From Luteibacter jiangsuensis (GTDB lineage: Bacteria; Pseudomonadota; Gammaproteobacteria; Xanthomonadales; Rhodanobacteraceae), in the NCBI RefSeq assembly GCF_030812295.1, contig NZ_JAUSSK010000001.1, positions 310,001-374,000 on the forward strand: a stretch of 64,000 nucleotides of DNA, written 5' to 3'. Positions 37,878-47,578 of the stretch are shown here, in pieces. A program made the translations under genes and the position numbers. The notes beneath the pieces were generated by a model. It worked only from the letters and a program-made list of their open reading frames with translations. It had not been told where the DNA came from and made no database searches. Numbering within the stretch: position 1 is the stretch's first letter; every line of letters starts with the position of its first letter.

Positions 37878-40800
37878 ATGCCAGGGACAAAGTCACCGAA
37901 CCTCTTCCGTCCGCGTTCCCACCGCTATGCGTTGGAGCCGCGCCAGATGTACGACGGTGCCGCGCTCGTGGAAGCGGCCAGCCACCATGTCGATCCCGCG
38001 GAAGCGGCGCATGAGGCGGGCAAGTTCCACAGCGCCGCCGTGGAGCAGCCGGGCCATGCCGCGCCGCCGCCGGCACCCAGTGCGCCGGCACCGACCCAGG
38101 TCTACGTCATCGATCAGAGCGTGGCGAACTGGCAGTCGCTGGTTGCCCAGCTGCCGCCGGGCGGCCAGGTGGTGGTGCTGGACGACAAGTCCTCGGGCCT
38201 GGCGCAGATCGCCGACGCGCTGCGCGGCGAACACGACATCGCGGCGATCCACATCATCAGCCATGGCGCCAGCGATTCCATTTCGCTGGGCACCGACACC
38301 GTGACGGCGGGCAACATCGCCGCGTATGCAAGCCAGCTTGGCGACATCGGCGCAGCGCTTTCGACCAACGGTGACATCCTTCTCTACGGCTGCGACGTGT
38401 CGCACCAGGACAACGCGCTGGTCACCCAGCTGGGCCGCCTGACCCAAGCCGACGTGGCCTCGTCCACCGACGCCACCGGCGCCGCCGCGCTCGGCGGCGA
38501 CTGGGTGCTGGAAAGCTCGGTGGGACACATCGAGACCCGCTCGCTCGCACTCGACTACGACGGCCTGCTGGTCGCGCCGAGCATCGGCACCACCAGCACC
38601 GGCCTCACCGTTTCCGAACCCAGCGCGCTCAACGCCGCGGGTGCGGACCGCGGCACGCTCAGTGGATGGTCGATCGTCGACGATGGCGTCGGTGGCGACC
38701 GGGTGACGGTCACCGCCGTCGTCGCGGACCCCGGCAAGGGCACCCTGGTCACGGGAACGGCCGCCACGGCGGTCGCGGGCGGCTACCGGTTCACCGGTAC
38801 CGTCGCCGAGGCCAACGCGTGGCTCAACCAGCTCAGCTTCGTCGCGGCCGACGTCGAGTTGGGCAATACCGCCGCGCGCACGACCATCGATGTCACCGTC
38901 ACCGATGCGCAGTCGCTCTCGGCGACGCGCTCGCTCGATGTCACCATCACGCCTTCGAACGATCCGGTGGCCGTACCCGACGCCACCAAGACGGTACTGG
39001 AAGTCGGTGCCGGCGACAGCCCGAGCGTCACCGTGATCGGTGCCGACACGCTGGCCGCCTCCGATGCGGAAGTGACCATCGGCACGCAGTCCGCCAGCCA
39101 GATCGTCTACAGCCTCACGGCGCTGCCTCAGTACGGTTACCTCACGCTCGACGGCAACCGCCTCGGCGCGGGTTCCGTGTTCACCCAGCAGGACGTGATC
39201 GACGGCCGCCTGAGCTACGTGCACACGGCCACCGGCGCTAACCAGGACACCGCGGACGGCTTCGACGCCCGGGTCAACGACGGTGCGACGCCGCTCGACC
39301 GTTCCGCCACCGTGCACGTCAGCCTGGCGGTTCAGCCGGTGAACCAGGCCCCGACCGTCGGTGGCACCGGCATGGTCTATGAAGGCCAGCCGGCCAACGC
39401 CGTGGACACGGGCAACGTGGGCCAGTACATCGTCGCCGGCAGCGGTGGCGATCCGCAGGACACGGCGCTGCAGGTCACCATCACGGCGCTGCCCACGCAC
39501 GGCACGCTTTACTACAACGGCGTCGCGGTCACCGTTGGCCAAAGCTTCGACTACGCCAACCGGAACCTGCTCACCTATCGCAACGACGGTGTCGACGGCG
39601 TCACCCAGGACAGCTATGGCGTGCGCGTCACCGATCTCGGCGGTGGCACCGGCACGCCGGGCAGCGCCGATGGCACGATCATGCTCGACGTCCACGCCGT
39701 GGACGACGACCCCTCGCTGGACGTCGGCAGCACGCGTACGGCAACCGTGACCGCCGCGGGCAACGGTAGCGCGGGCGCGTATTCGGTCGTGCTCACGACG
39801 GCCATGCTCGGCGCGACGGATGTCGATTCGCCGGAGCAGAACATCAGCTTCGTCACCAGCCAGGCCGGGCTCACCCACGGCTACCTGCTGCTCAATGGCG
39901 AGGAACTGAAGGACGGCGCCACCTTCACCATGGCCGACGTGCGCGCCGGCCGCGTGCAGTACGTGCAGGTGACCGGCGCCACGGCGGGCCAACAGGACAC
40001 CTTCCATTTCCAGGTGGTGGACAACACCACCGCGCTGCGCTGGAACGCCGACGGCACCACCTTCACGCGCATCGGTGGCGACTACACCGGTGGTGCCTCC
40101 ACGGACACGTTGCGCGATTACACCTTCACCATCGCTCTTGCACCGACACCCGACGGCAACGGTGGCGGTTTCCCGGTCCACGATGTGACCACGGGGGAGC
40201 AGCAATCCACCTATGCGGGTGTCGATCCGTCCGGCAACGCCATCGGCAGCGTGTCCGAAGGTGGCACCATCGTGCTCCACGGCACGACGACGAACGGGCA
40301 GCCGACCGACTTCAGCACCATGCCGGGGCTCAGCTATACCGCCGAAGGCGTGGACCCGTCGCAGGTGGTCTACACCTTCCTCGGGTTCACCAGCGACGGC
40401 GCGGGCACCGGCACCGCCGGCACGCTGCAGAAGCAGGTGAACGGCACCTGGGTCGACGTCGCCACCTATGGCACGTTCACCCAGGCCGACCTCGATGCGG
40501 GGCGTGTCCGCTTCCAGCACGACGGTGCCAGCGAAGACTTCCACGCCACGGCCAATTTCTCCGTTTCCGCCGGTCTGGTCACCGTGCAGAACGGGCAGGC
40601 GGTCGTGGACAGCTGGGAACCCTCGTTCGATATCTACGTGACGCCGACCAACGACCTGCCGACGGTCGTCGGCTCGTCCACCACGGTGATCAACGAAGGC
40701 GAGATCGCCTATATCACCACGGGGCAGCTCGGCCTGGCCGATCCGGACGATGCGGCCAGCGCGAGTTATCTCGAGAACTCGCCGACACTTCCCGACGGCA

Positions 40801-43800
40801 GCCCCAACTACGCGTACAACAACGACGCCACGGGCGCGAACGCGCTGAAGTTCGTCATCACCAGCCTGCCCGCGGGTGGCAAGCTGCAATACTCGACCGA
40901 CGGTGGCGCGAGCTGGCAGGACGTGACCGCGAACACCTTGCTCGACGCGTCCATCATCACCGGCAGCGCGGGCACCACGGGCCTGCGCTTCGTCAGCAAC
41001 GGCTCGGAAGTGCGCAGCGCCAGCTTCACCGTCGAGGCGCAGGATCGCTGGGGCGCCCGCTCGGCCACGGACGCCACCGTCACGATCCAGATCACCAACG
41101 TCAACGACGCGCCGCAGATCGCGAAGGACCCGACGCTGGCCGATCCGACGGTGCCCGCCGATTCGCCCAACAACATCGGCGGTGCCCCGGTCAACAATCC
41201 GCTCACCGTCGTGGAAGGCGGCTATGGCCAGATCACCACGGCCATGCTCCAGGCCTACGATCCGGACAGTTCCGCCGAGCAGGTGCAATACACCATCACC
41301 GGCGGACCGGCGCACGGCAAGCTGGCGTACTCCACCGATGGCGGCGTGACCTTCCACATCCTCGGTGCCGGATCGTCCTTCACCCAGGCGGACGTCGCGG
41401 CCGGCCGCATCTACTACCTCAACGACGGTACCGAATCCACCGGCGCCAGCTATCCGTCGGCACCCGACGACCGCTTCTTCTTCACCGTCTCCGACGGTGA
41501 CAAGGAGCAGGCGGGCAACGAGTTCTGGGTCTACACCGATCCCACCAACGATGCGCCGAAGGTCACCGCGCCGGCCGGACCGGTCGACCTCGACAGCGCG
41601 GACCCGCAGTTCAACCCGGTGCCGGGTTTCAGCGTGGCCGATCCCGATCTCACCACCGTCGGCGGCGGCGAGACCGACTACCTCCAGGTCACCGTACGCC
41701 TGTTGCATGCCGACGGCAGCGCGTTCTCGGCCGCCGAATACACCGCCGATGGCGTCACGATCGGCTATGCGGCCGGTGGCGGCGCGGTCGTGGATGGCGA
41801 CAAGAACGGCGGTGGCGACTACCTCGTGCTGAGCGGCACGCGCGCGCAGGTCAACGCCGCGCTGGCCGGGCTCACCGTGAACTTCGCCGGCGACCGCGAC
41901 GCGAAATACCAGGTACAGGTGATCGCGGACGATCGCCTGCGCGATGCCAGCGGCAACCTCGTCGGCGGCGCGAACGGCGGCGACGTGAACCAGCCGGCGA
42001 CGCCGGGTACCGGCGGTGCGACCACGCCCATCGATGCCACGAACTACGACTGGTACAGCGACGCGGCGCCCACCAACAGCGGCGACATCGCCGCCGCCGC
42101 CGTGGTGGTCCGCGCGTCCAGCGTGAACGAGCCGGGCACCCTGACCGGTCCCACCAGCGGCACCGTGTACGAAGACCAGGCGACCCACATCGGTGGCGGC
42201 TTCGTCGTGGCCGATCCCGAGTCGGCCGCGTTCGATACGCCGGTGACGGTGCGCGTGACCGTGCCCAGCGGCACGCTCGGCATCGGTGGCGGCGGCAACC
42301 AGACCAGCTTCACGCCGAGCGCGCCGGGCAGCCTCGCCGTCACCATCAGTGGCGACAACACCGGTACGCTGGTCCTGACCGGCCGTGCCAGCGACATCCA
42401 GGCGTTGCTCAACGACGCGACCAACGGTCTCACCTATCGCAGCGCCGCCAACGTCAACCACGACACGAACGGTGCCGCCGCGGGCGATGTCACCGTCACG
42501 CTGCACTTCGACGACACGGGCTCGGCGATCGGTGGCGATACCGGCGAGGGAAGCGTCGCCAACAACCCGGCCGACATCCAGGTCGCGCTCGACATCGTCG
42601 CCGTGAACGACGCGCCGACCGTGACGGCGGGCGCGGGCACCGTCTATCTGAACGGCAGCACGGCGGTGGGTGGCTTCGTGGTGGGCGACGTCGACTACAC
42701 CGATGGCGGCGGGATCACGCAGGGCGAACAGGATTTCATGCAGGTCACCGTGCGCGTCACCGATGCCGCCGGCAATCCGCTGGCGCAGTCGGCCTACGCG
42801 AACATCGTGCTGGGATCGAGCAGCGGCGGTACGTCCGGCGCGACGGTGGACGGCACCTACGACGGGACCGATGCCGCGCTGGTCATTCGCGGCACGCGGC
42901 AACAGGTGAACGATTATCTCGCCGGCTTGCAGGTGTCGATCGGCGGCGATCTCGCCAATGCCGACCAGTCGTATCGCGTGGAAGTGATCGCCGACGATCG
43001 CCTGCGCGACACGGCCAGCGGAAACCTTGACGGTTCCGGTGCCGCCAACGGTGGCGAGAACGCCGCCGCCAACGGTACCCAGGCCGTACCGACGGCAGGT
43101 GTCGACCCGTATGCGGCCGTGCCCGGCGGGCTCACCCAGAACGTCGCCTCGTCGTACCGGGTGGTGTTCCCGTCCTCGATCAACAACCCGACCGCGATCG
43201 GTATCACCGGGCCCAACGGAGCCGATGAAAGCGCCGCCGGCCTGTACACGCTCAGCCACATCACCCTGGCCGATCCCGATGCCGGCACCGACAGCATCAC
43301 CGCCACGGTGACGCTGCAGAACGGCTTCACCATCCACGACGTCAACGGGTCCACGGCGACCTCCGGCACCTATGCCGGTGCCACCTACACCTTCGGCACC
43401 GATGGCCAGGGCCGCAGCACCATCACCATCACCGGTTCCATCGACCAGGTGCAGTCGGCGATCAACGCGGTGGGCGTGCAGTTGCCGTCGGCGGAAGCGG
43501 GGGACAACAACGCGTACTGGAACGGCACCTTCCAGGTGCAGGTGGCCGTGAACGACAACGGCAACCACGGCAGCCGCCCGGACCGGCCGACGCTCGACGG
43601 CGATGCCGCCTCGAACGCGGGTAGCGATCCCAGCACCGCCGGCGACCAGTACGGCTACGCCGACGGCGAAGCGGGTTCGTCGAACGCGCTCGTCACCACG
43701 CGCGTCTTCGATGTCACCGTCAGCAGCCGCACCCAGGTCGGCGAGGCCGGGTTGGCCGACAACAGCGGCAGCCAGGGCGTGGACGGAACCGAAAGCTTCG

Positions 43801-46800
43801 CCCTGTTCAACGGCCTGGACAGCGTGACGATCGGCGATCCGGCCGCGGGCGCGGGTCATTCCGTCACGCTCACGCTGGCGCAGCTGCAGGACATCGCCAA
43901 CGTGCCGCTCGCCGAGCGCACGATCCAGACCGATCACGGCACGCTGGTCGTCACCGGCTACCTTCCCGGTGCGGATGCGGGCCACGGCACGCTCGTCTAT
44001 CACTACAGCCTCAACGGTCCCGTGGACCAGCCGGGCGCCACCGGCAGCAGCGAGACGATCGCGATCGCCACGCGTGACAGCGCCGGTTTCACGGACAGCG
44101 GCAGCATCACGGTGGATATCGCCGACGACGTGCCCGTCGCGCACGCCGACACGAACACGGTGGATGAAGACGGTGCGCCCGCCACGGGCAATGTCGTGCT
44201 CACCGGCGGCGGTGCCGACCACGTGGGCGGCGATGCCACGCCGACGCCGGTGTCCGGCGTGGTGTTCGGCAACGCGGGTGGGCCGGTCAGCGGCAATGTC
44301 GGCGCGGCGATCGCGGGGCAATACGGCTCGCTCACGCTGAACGCGGACGGCAGCTACAGCTATACGCTGGACAACGCCAACCCCGTCGTCAACGCCTTGA
44401 AGGATGGCGAGACGCGCACCGAGGTCTATACCTACACGATCACCGACGCGGACGGCGATACAAGCACCACGACGTTGACCATCACCATCGTGGGTCATAC
44501 CGACGGCGGTCCCGCCGTCGTGCCGCACGACGGCAATGGCGCCGGCAATGGCGTGAACACCACCGGCGAAACCACGGTGTGGGAGTCGGGCCTGACCCCG
44601 GACGGTCCGGCAGGGCAGGCGCGTGACGCGACGGATACCGTCGCCATCTCCGCGCCGGACGGCCTCGTCAGCATTACCGTGGGCGGCACGACGCTCACCG
44701 CCGCCCAACTCGCCGCGTTGAGCGCCGGCACCCCGGCGACCATCGCGACGGCACATGGCACGCTCGTGCTGACCGGCTTCACGGCGACCGCCGAGGTCGG
44801 AGGCGTGCCGACCGCGGGCACGCTCACCTATACCTACACCTTGGGCGGATCCATCGCCCAACCCGGCACGGACCACAGCACCGACGACATCGCCTTGTCC
44901 GTCACCGATGCCGGTGGCGGCAGTGCCGCGGGCACCCTCGTGGTCAACATCGTGGACGATGCCCCGACCGCCCGTCCCGATAGCGCCGACATCGGCGAGG
45001 ACGGCACGGCGGTCGTCAATGGCAACGTCGTCTCCGCGACGGGTCCGGGCGATATCGCCGACCGCCTCGGCGCCGACGGAATCGCTTCGCCGGTGGCGGG
45101 CGTCGCCGCCGGCACGGCAGGCGGCCCCCTCGCCGGCAGCGTCGGCACGGGCGTGGCCGGCCAGTACGGTACGCTCACGCTCAACGCCGACGGCAGCTAT
45201 GGTTACGCGCTGGACAACGGCAACGCCGCCGTGAACGCCTTGAAGGACGGGCAGACGCTTACCGACGTCTACAGCTACACCATCGTCGACGCGGACGGCG
45301 ACACCAGCACCACGACGCTGACCATCACCATCCATGGCCATACCGACAGCGCGCCGTCGATCGTGCCCGTGGACGGCAATGGCGGGGCGGCCGGTCACGC
45401 CACGGTCATCGAGGCGGGCCTGGTCGATCACGATGGGTCGCAGGTCACCACCGGCAGCATCGAACTGACCGCCGACGATGGGCTGGCCAGCGTGACGGTG
45501 GGCGGCACCACGCTCACCACCGCGCAGCTCGCCGCGCTCGGCAGCGGTTCGCCGGTCAGCATCACGACGCCGGATGGCACGCTCGTGCTCACCGGCTTCA
45601 ACCCGACCTCGATCGTCGGCGGCGTTCCGACAGCGGGCACGCTCAGCTATACCTACACGCTGGATCGCGCGGCCTCCCAGCCAGGTGCCACCGATAGCAC
45701 CGAGAGCATCGCGCTGACCGTCACCGACGCCGGTGGCGACACGGCGGCGGGAACCCTCGTCGTGAACATCGTCGACGATGTGCCGACGGCCCGCGACGAC
45801 ACGGCGGCCGTCACCGAGAACACCGCCGGTGTCACCGGGTCGGTGCTCGTCAACGACCGCGTCGGTGCCGACGGCACTGCCACGCCGGTCAGCGCGGTCG
45901 GTTTCCACGGCACGGCGGGATCGGTCGGTTCGCCGCTCGGGGGCAGCTACGGCACGCTCACGCTCAACGCCGACGGCAGCTACAGCTACGCGCTCGACAA
46001 CGACAACCCGGCGGTGAACGCACTGAAGGACGGGCAAACGCTCACCGAAACCTTCACCTACGTCATCACCGATGCCGACGGCGACAGCAGCACCGCGACG
46101 TTGACCATCACGATCGGCGGCGTGACCGACGGCAACCCGTCGATCGTCCCCGTGGACCGGGACGGCAACGTCGGCGGCCACGCGGCGGTCGGCGAGCCGG
46201 GCCTGGTCGATGGCGGCAGCAGCGACACTACCAGTGGCCATATCGACCTGAGTGCCCTGGACGGCCTCGCCAGCGTCACCGTGGGCGGCACCACGCTTAC
46301 GCCGGAGCAGTTGTCCGCGCTGAGCCCGCAGCATCCGGTCACCATCGTCACGCCGGACGGCACACTCGTGCTCACCGGCTTCACCGCCACCTCGACGGTG
46401 AATGGCGTGGCGACGGCGGGTACGCTCGATTACACGTACACGCTCGACCATGCGTTGCAGCAGCCCGGTTCGACGGCCACCAGCGATGTCATCGCGCTGG
46501 GTGTCACCGACGTGACCGGTGGCGTGTCCACCGGCAGGCTGGTGGTCGACATCGCCGACGACGTGCCCGTCGCGCACGACGACAGCGCCACCATCGTCCA
46601 GGATGCCGGACAGACCGGCGCCAGTGGCAACGTGTTCACCGGCAAGGGCCCCTCGCACGACGGTTCCGACCGGATCGGTGCCGACGGTCCGGCGGCCGGT
46701 GGCCCGCTCACCGGCGTGGTATCGGCCAACCTCGGCACGTCCGGCACGATCGGTGGCGGCAGCCGTGGCGAGTTCGGCACGCTGATCCTCAACGCGGACG

Positions 46801-47522
46801 GCTCGTACACGTACCAGCTCGACGTCCACAACCCGAGGGTGAGCGCGCTCGACGCCAGCCGCACGCTGAGCGAGGTGTTCGTCTACACCATCACGGATGC
46901 CGACGGCGACGTGAGCGAAGCACGCCTCACCATCACGATCCAGGGCACGACGCCGCCGATGCAGGCACGCTGGGGCGACCAGATCTTCCCTGTCGCCTAC
47001 GACCGGACCACGCGCGATATCCGCCAGGGTTACGAGCCAGGCCTGTTCGTCCTGCCGGCGGTGGACCAGTCGCAAGGCGACACGATGCGCTGGCACAACC
47101 AGTGGATCACCGGCCGCTACGACGCCACCTCGGACCTCGGCGACGCGCCGCTGGACCCGTCGAACACCCAGCACGTGCTGCGTGATGGCGTGGCCTTCTC
47201 GCGCCAGTTGCTCGCCGAGGCGCATAGCCGCGCGCGAGTCGCCCTCAACGATTTCGGACTGGGCTCGAGCGTGTTGTGGGACGACTTCTCGCCGTTCTCG
47301 CCGACGCGCATCCAGGATCTGGAGAAAACGAACGAGGCACACGCCGAGCGGACGCAGCCTGCGACCAGGCCTGCCCATGAGGTACCCACCACCATGCGTG
47401 TGCCACCACCGGCGTCCACGCCGGCCGGTGCGCCATCGCTGACGGCACAGATCGCGGCGATGGCCAAGGCCGCCGCCATGCCGTTGGCCTCCGCACCCGC
47501 ACCCACGCAGCCACGCCACTAA
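37878..47522 (+). CDS. Giant repeat adhesin: DUF4347 head, CSPG/cadherin-like and VCBS repeats
   Basis: 3,214 residues from the ATG at 37878, with AAGG at 37867-37870. There is no classical signal peptide; the start carries HRYALEPRQMYDGAALVEA, the LEPRxxxDGA motif seen at the N-terminus of many such exported giants. Residues about 75-235 are a DUF4347 domain with His129 (IHIISHG) and Cys172 (LLYGCD). Then come CSPG/NG2-type cadherin-like units (LPQYGYLTLDG, FTQQDVIDGRLSYVH) to about residue 1940, and four composite VCBS units to about residue 3030. The C-terminal 190 residues (from MQARWGDQIFPV) are unique, Pro/Ala-rich at the end, with no RTX nonapeptides and no membrane anchor. Very few Cys. 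The following operon is the probable exporter. Role: surface adhesion, by family. Confidence 0.9.
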   Translation: MPGTKSPNLFRPRSHRYALEPRQMYDGAALVEAASHHVDPAEAAHEAGKFHSAAVEQPGHAAPPPAPSAPAPTQVYVIDQSVANWQSLVAQLPPGGQVVVLDDKSSGLAQIADALRGEHDIAAIHIISHGASDSISLGTDTVTAGNIAAYASQLGDIGAALSTNGDILLYGCDVSHQDNALVTQLGRLTQADVASSTDATGAAALGGDWVLESSVGHIETRSLALDYDGLLVAPSIGTTSTGLTVSEPSALNAAGADRGTLSGWSIVDDGVGGDRVTVTAVVADPGKGTLVTGTAATAVAGGYRFTGTVAEANAWLNQLSFVAADVELGNTAARTTIDVTVTDAQSLSATRSLDVTITPSNDPVAVPDATKTVLEVGAGDSPSVTVIGADTLAASDAEVTIGTQSASQIVYSLTALPQYGYLTLDGNRLGAGSVFTQQDVIDGRLSYVHTATGANQDTADGFDARVNDGATPLDRSATVHVSLAVQPVNQAPTVGGTGMVYEGQPANAVDTGNVGQYIVAGSGGDPQDTALQVTITALPTHGTLYYNGVAVTVGQSFDYANRNLLTYRNDGVDGVTQDSYGVRVTDLGGGTGTPGSADGTIMLDVHAVDDDPSLDVGSTRTATVTAAGNGSAGAYSVVLTTAMLGATDVDSPEQNISFVTSQAGLTHGYLLLNGEELKDGATFTMADVRAGRVQYVQVTGATAGQQDTFHFQVVDNTTALRWNADGTTFTRIGGDYTGGASTDTLRDYTFTIALAPTPDGNGGGFPVHDVTTGEQQSTYAGVDPSGNAIGSVSEGGTIVLHGTTTNGQPTDFSTMPGLSYTAEGVDPSQVVYTFLGFTSDGAGTGTAGTLQKQVNGTWVDVATYGTFTQADLDAGRVRFQHDGASEDFHATANFSVSAGLVTVQNGQAVVDSWEPSFDIYVTPTNDLPTVVGSSTTVINEGEIAYITTGQLGLADPDDAASASYLENSPTLPDGSPNYAYNNDATGANALKFVITSLPAGGKLQYSTDGGASWQDVTANTLLDASIITGSAGTTGLRFVSNGSEVRSASFTVEAQDRWGARSATDATVTIQITNVNDAPQIAKDPTLADPTVPADSPNNIGGAPVNNPLTVVEGGYGQITTAMLQAYDPDSSAEQVQYTITGGPAHGKLAYSTDGGVTFHILGAGSSFTQADVAAGRIYYLNDGTESTGASYPSAPDDRFFFTVSDGDKEQAGNEFWVYTDPTNDAPKVTAPAGPVDLDSADPQFNPVPGFSVADPDLTTVGGGETDYLQVTVRLLHADGSAFSAAEYTADGVTIGYAAGGGAVVDGDKNGGGDYLVLSGTRAQVNAALAGLTVNFAGDRDAKYQVQVIADDRLRDASGNLVGGANGGDVNQPATPGTGGATTPIDATNYDWYSDAAPTNSGDIAAAAVVVRASSVNEPGTLTGPTSGTVYEDQATHIGGGFVVADPESAAFDTPVTVRVTVPSGTLGIGGGGNQTSFTPSAPGSLAVTISGDNTGTLVLTGRASDIQALLNDATNGLTYRSAANVNHDTNGAAAGDVTVTLHFDDTGSAIGGDTGEGSVANNPADIQVALDIVAVNDAPTVTAGAGTVYLNGSTAVGGFVVGDVDYTDGGGITQGEQDFMQVTVRVTDAAGNPLAQSAYANIVLGSSSGGTSGATVDGTYDGTDAALVIRGTRQQVNDYLAGLQVSIGGDLANADQSYRVEVIADDRLRDTASGNLDGSGAANGGENAAANGTQAVPTAGVDPYAAVPGGLTQNVASSYRVVFPSSINNPTAIGITGPNGADESAAGLYTLSHITLADPDAGTDSITATVTLQNGFTIHDVNGSTATSGTYAGATYTFGTDGQGRSTITITGSIDQVQSAINAVGVQLPSAEAGDNNAYWNGTFQVQVAVNDNGNHGSRPDRPTLDGDAASNAGSDPSTAGDQYGYADGEAGSSNALVTTRVFDVTVSSRTQVGEAGLADNSGSQGVDGTESFALFNGLDSVTIGDPAAGAGHSVTLTLAQLQDIANVPLAERTIQTDHGTLVVTGYLPGADAGHGTLVYHYSLNGPVDQPGATGSSETIAIATRDSAGFTDSGSITVDIADDVPVAHADTNTVDEDGAPATGNVVLTGGGADHVGGDATPTPVSGVVFGNAGGPVSGNVGAAIAGQYGSLTLNADGSYSYTLDNANPVVNALKDGETRTEVYTYTITDADGDTSTTTLTITIVGHTDGGPAVVPHDGNGAGNGVNTTGETTVWESGLTPDGPAGQARDATDTVAISAPDGLVSITVGGTTLTAAQLAALSAGTPATIATAHGTLVLTGFTATAEVGGVPTAGTLTYTYTLGGSIAQPGTDHSTDDIALSVTDAGGGSAAGTLVVNIVDDAPTARPDSADIGEDGTAVVNGNVVSATGPGDIADRLGADGIASPVAGVAAGTAGGPLAGSVGTGVAGQYGTLTLNADGSYGYALDNGNAAVNALKDGQTLTDVYSYTIVDADGDTSTTTLTITIHGHTDSAPSIVPVDGNGGAAGHATVIEAGLVDHDGSQVTTGSIELTADDGLASVTVGGTTLTTAQLAALGSGSPVSITTPDGTLVLTGFNPTSIVGGVPTAGTLSYTYTLDRAASQPGATDSTESIALTVTDAGGDTAAGTLVVNIVDDVPTARDDTAAVTENTAGVTGSVLVNDRVGADGTATPVSAVGFHGTAGSVGSPLGGSYGTLTLNADGSYSYALDNDNPAVNALKDGQTLTETFTYVITDADGDSSTATLTITIGGVTDGNPSIVPVDRDGNVGGHAAVGEPGLVDGGSSDTTSGHIDLSALDGLASVTVGGTTLTPEQLSALSPQHPVTIVTPDGTLVLTGFTATSTVNGVATAGTLDYTYTLDHALQQPGSTATSDVIALGVTDVTGGVSTGRLVVDIADDVPVAHDDSATIVQDAGQTGASGNVFTGKGPSHDGSDRIGADGPAAGGPLTGVVSANLGTSGTIGGGSRGEFGTLILNADGSYTYQLDVHNPRVSALDASRTLSEVFVYTITDADGDVSEARLTITIQGTTPPMQARWGDQIFPVAYDRTTRDIRQGYEPGLFVLPAVDQSQGDTMRWHNQWITGRYDATSDLGDAPLDPSNTQHVLRDGVAFSRQLLAEAHSRARVALNDFGLGSSVLWDDFSPFSPTRIQDLEKTNEAHAERTQPATRPAHEVPTTMRVPPPASTPAGAPSLTAQIAAMAKAAAMPLASAPAPTQPRH
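44124..46960 (+). repeat. Tandem composite VCBS-repeat array within the adhesin
   Basis: Four units start with DDVPVAH/DDAPTAR/DDVPTAR/DDVPVAH at about 44124, 44955, 45774 and 46556, giving periods of about 831, 819 and 782 bases. Each has a VCBS module (YGTLTLNADGSYSYALDN, ALKDGQTLTE, YTITDADGDTSTTTLTITI) followed, in the first three, by a second module (ASVTVGGTTLT, PDGTLVLTGF, YTYTLD). Units are similar but not identical, so copy number could vary between strains by recombination. Confidence 0.8.
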
Positions 47523-47578
47523 TCGCGAGCCCGGCGATCCACGCATCGCCGGCCCACGTTCACAAGGACCGAATCTCC

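Noticed and set aside
46960-47522. RTX-type C-terminal secretion signal in the adhesin
   Set aside because: No GGxGxDxxx nonapeptides and no aspartate-rich tail typical of LapA-type proteins; the end is Pro/Ala-rich.
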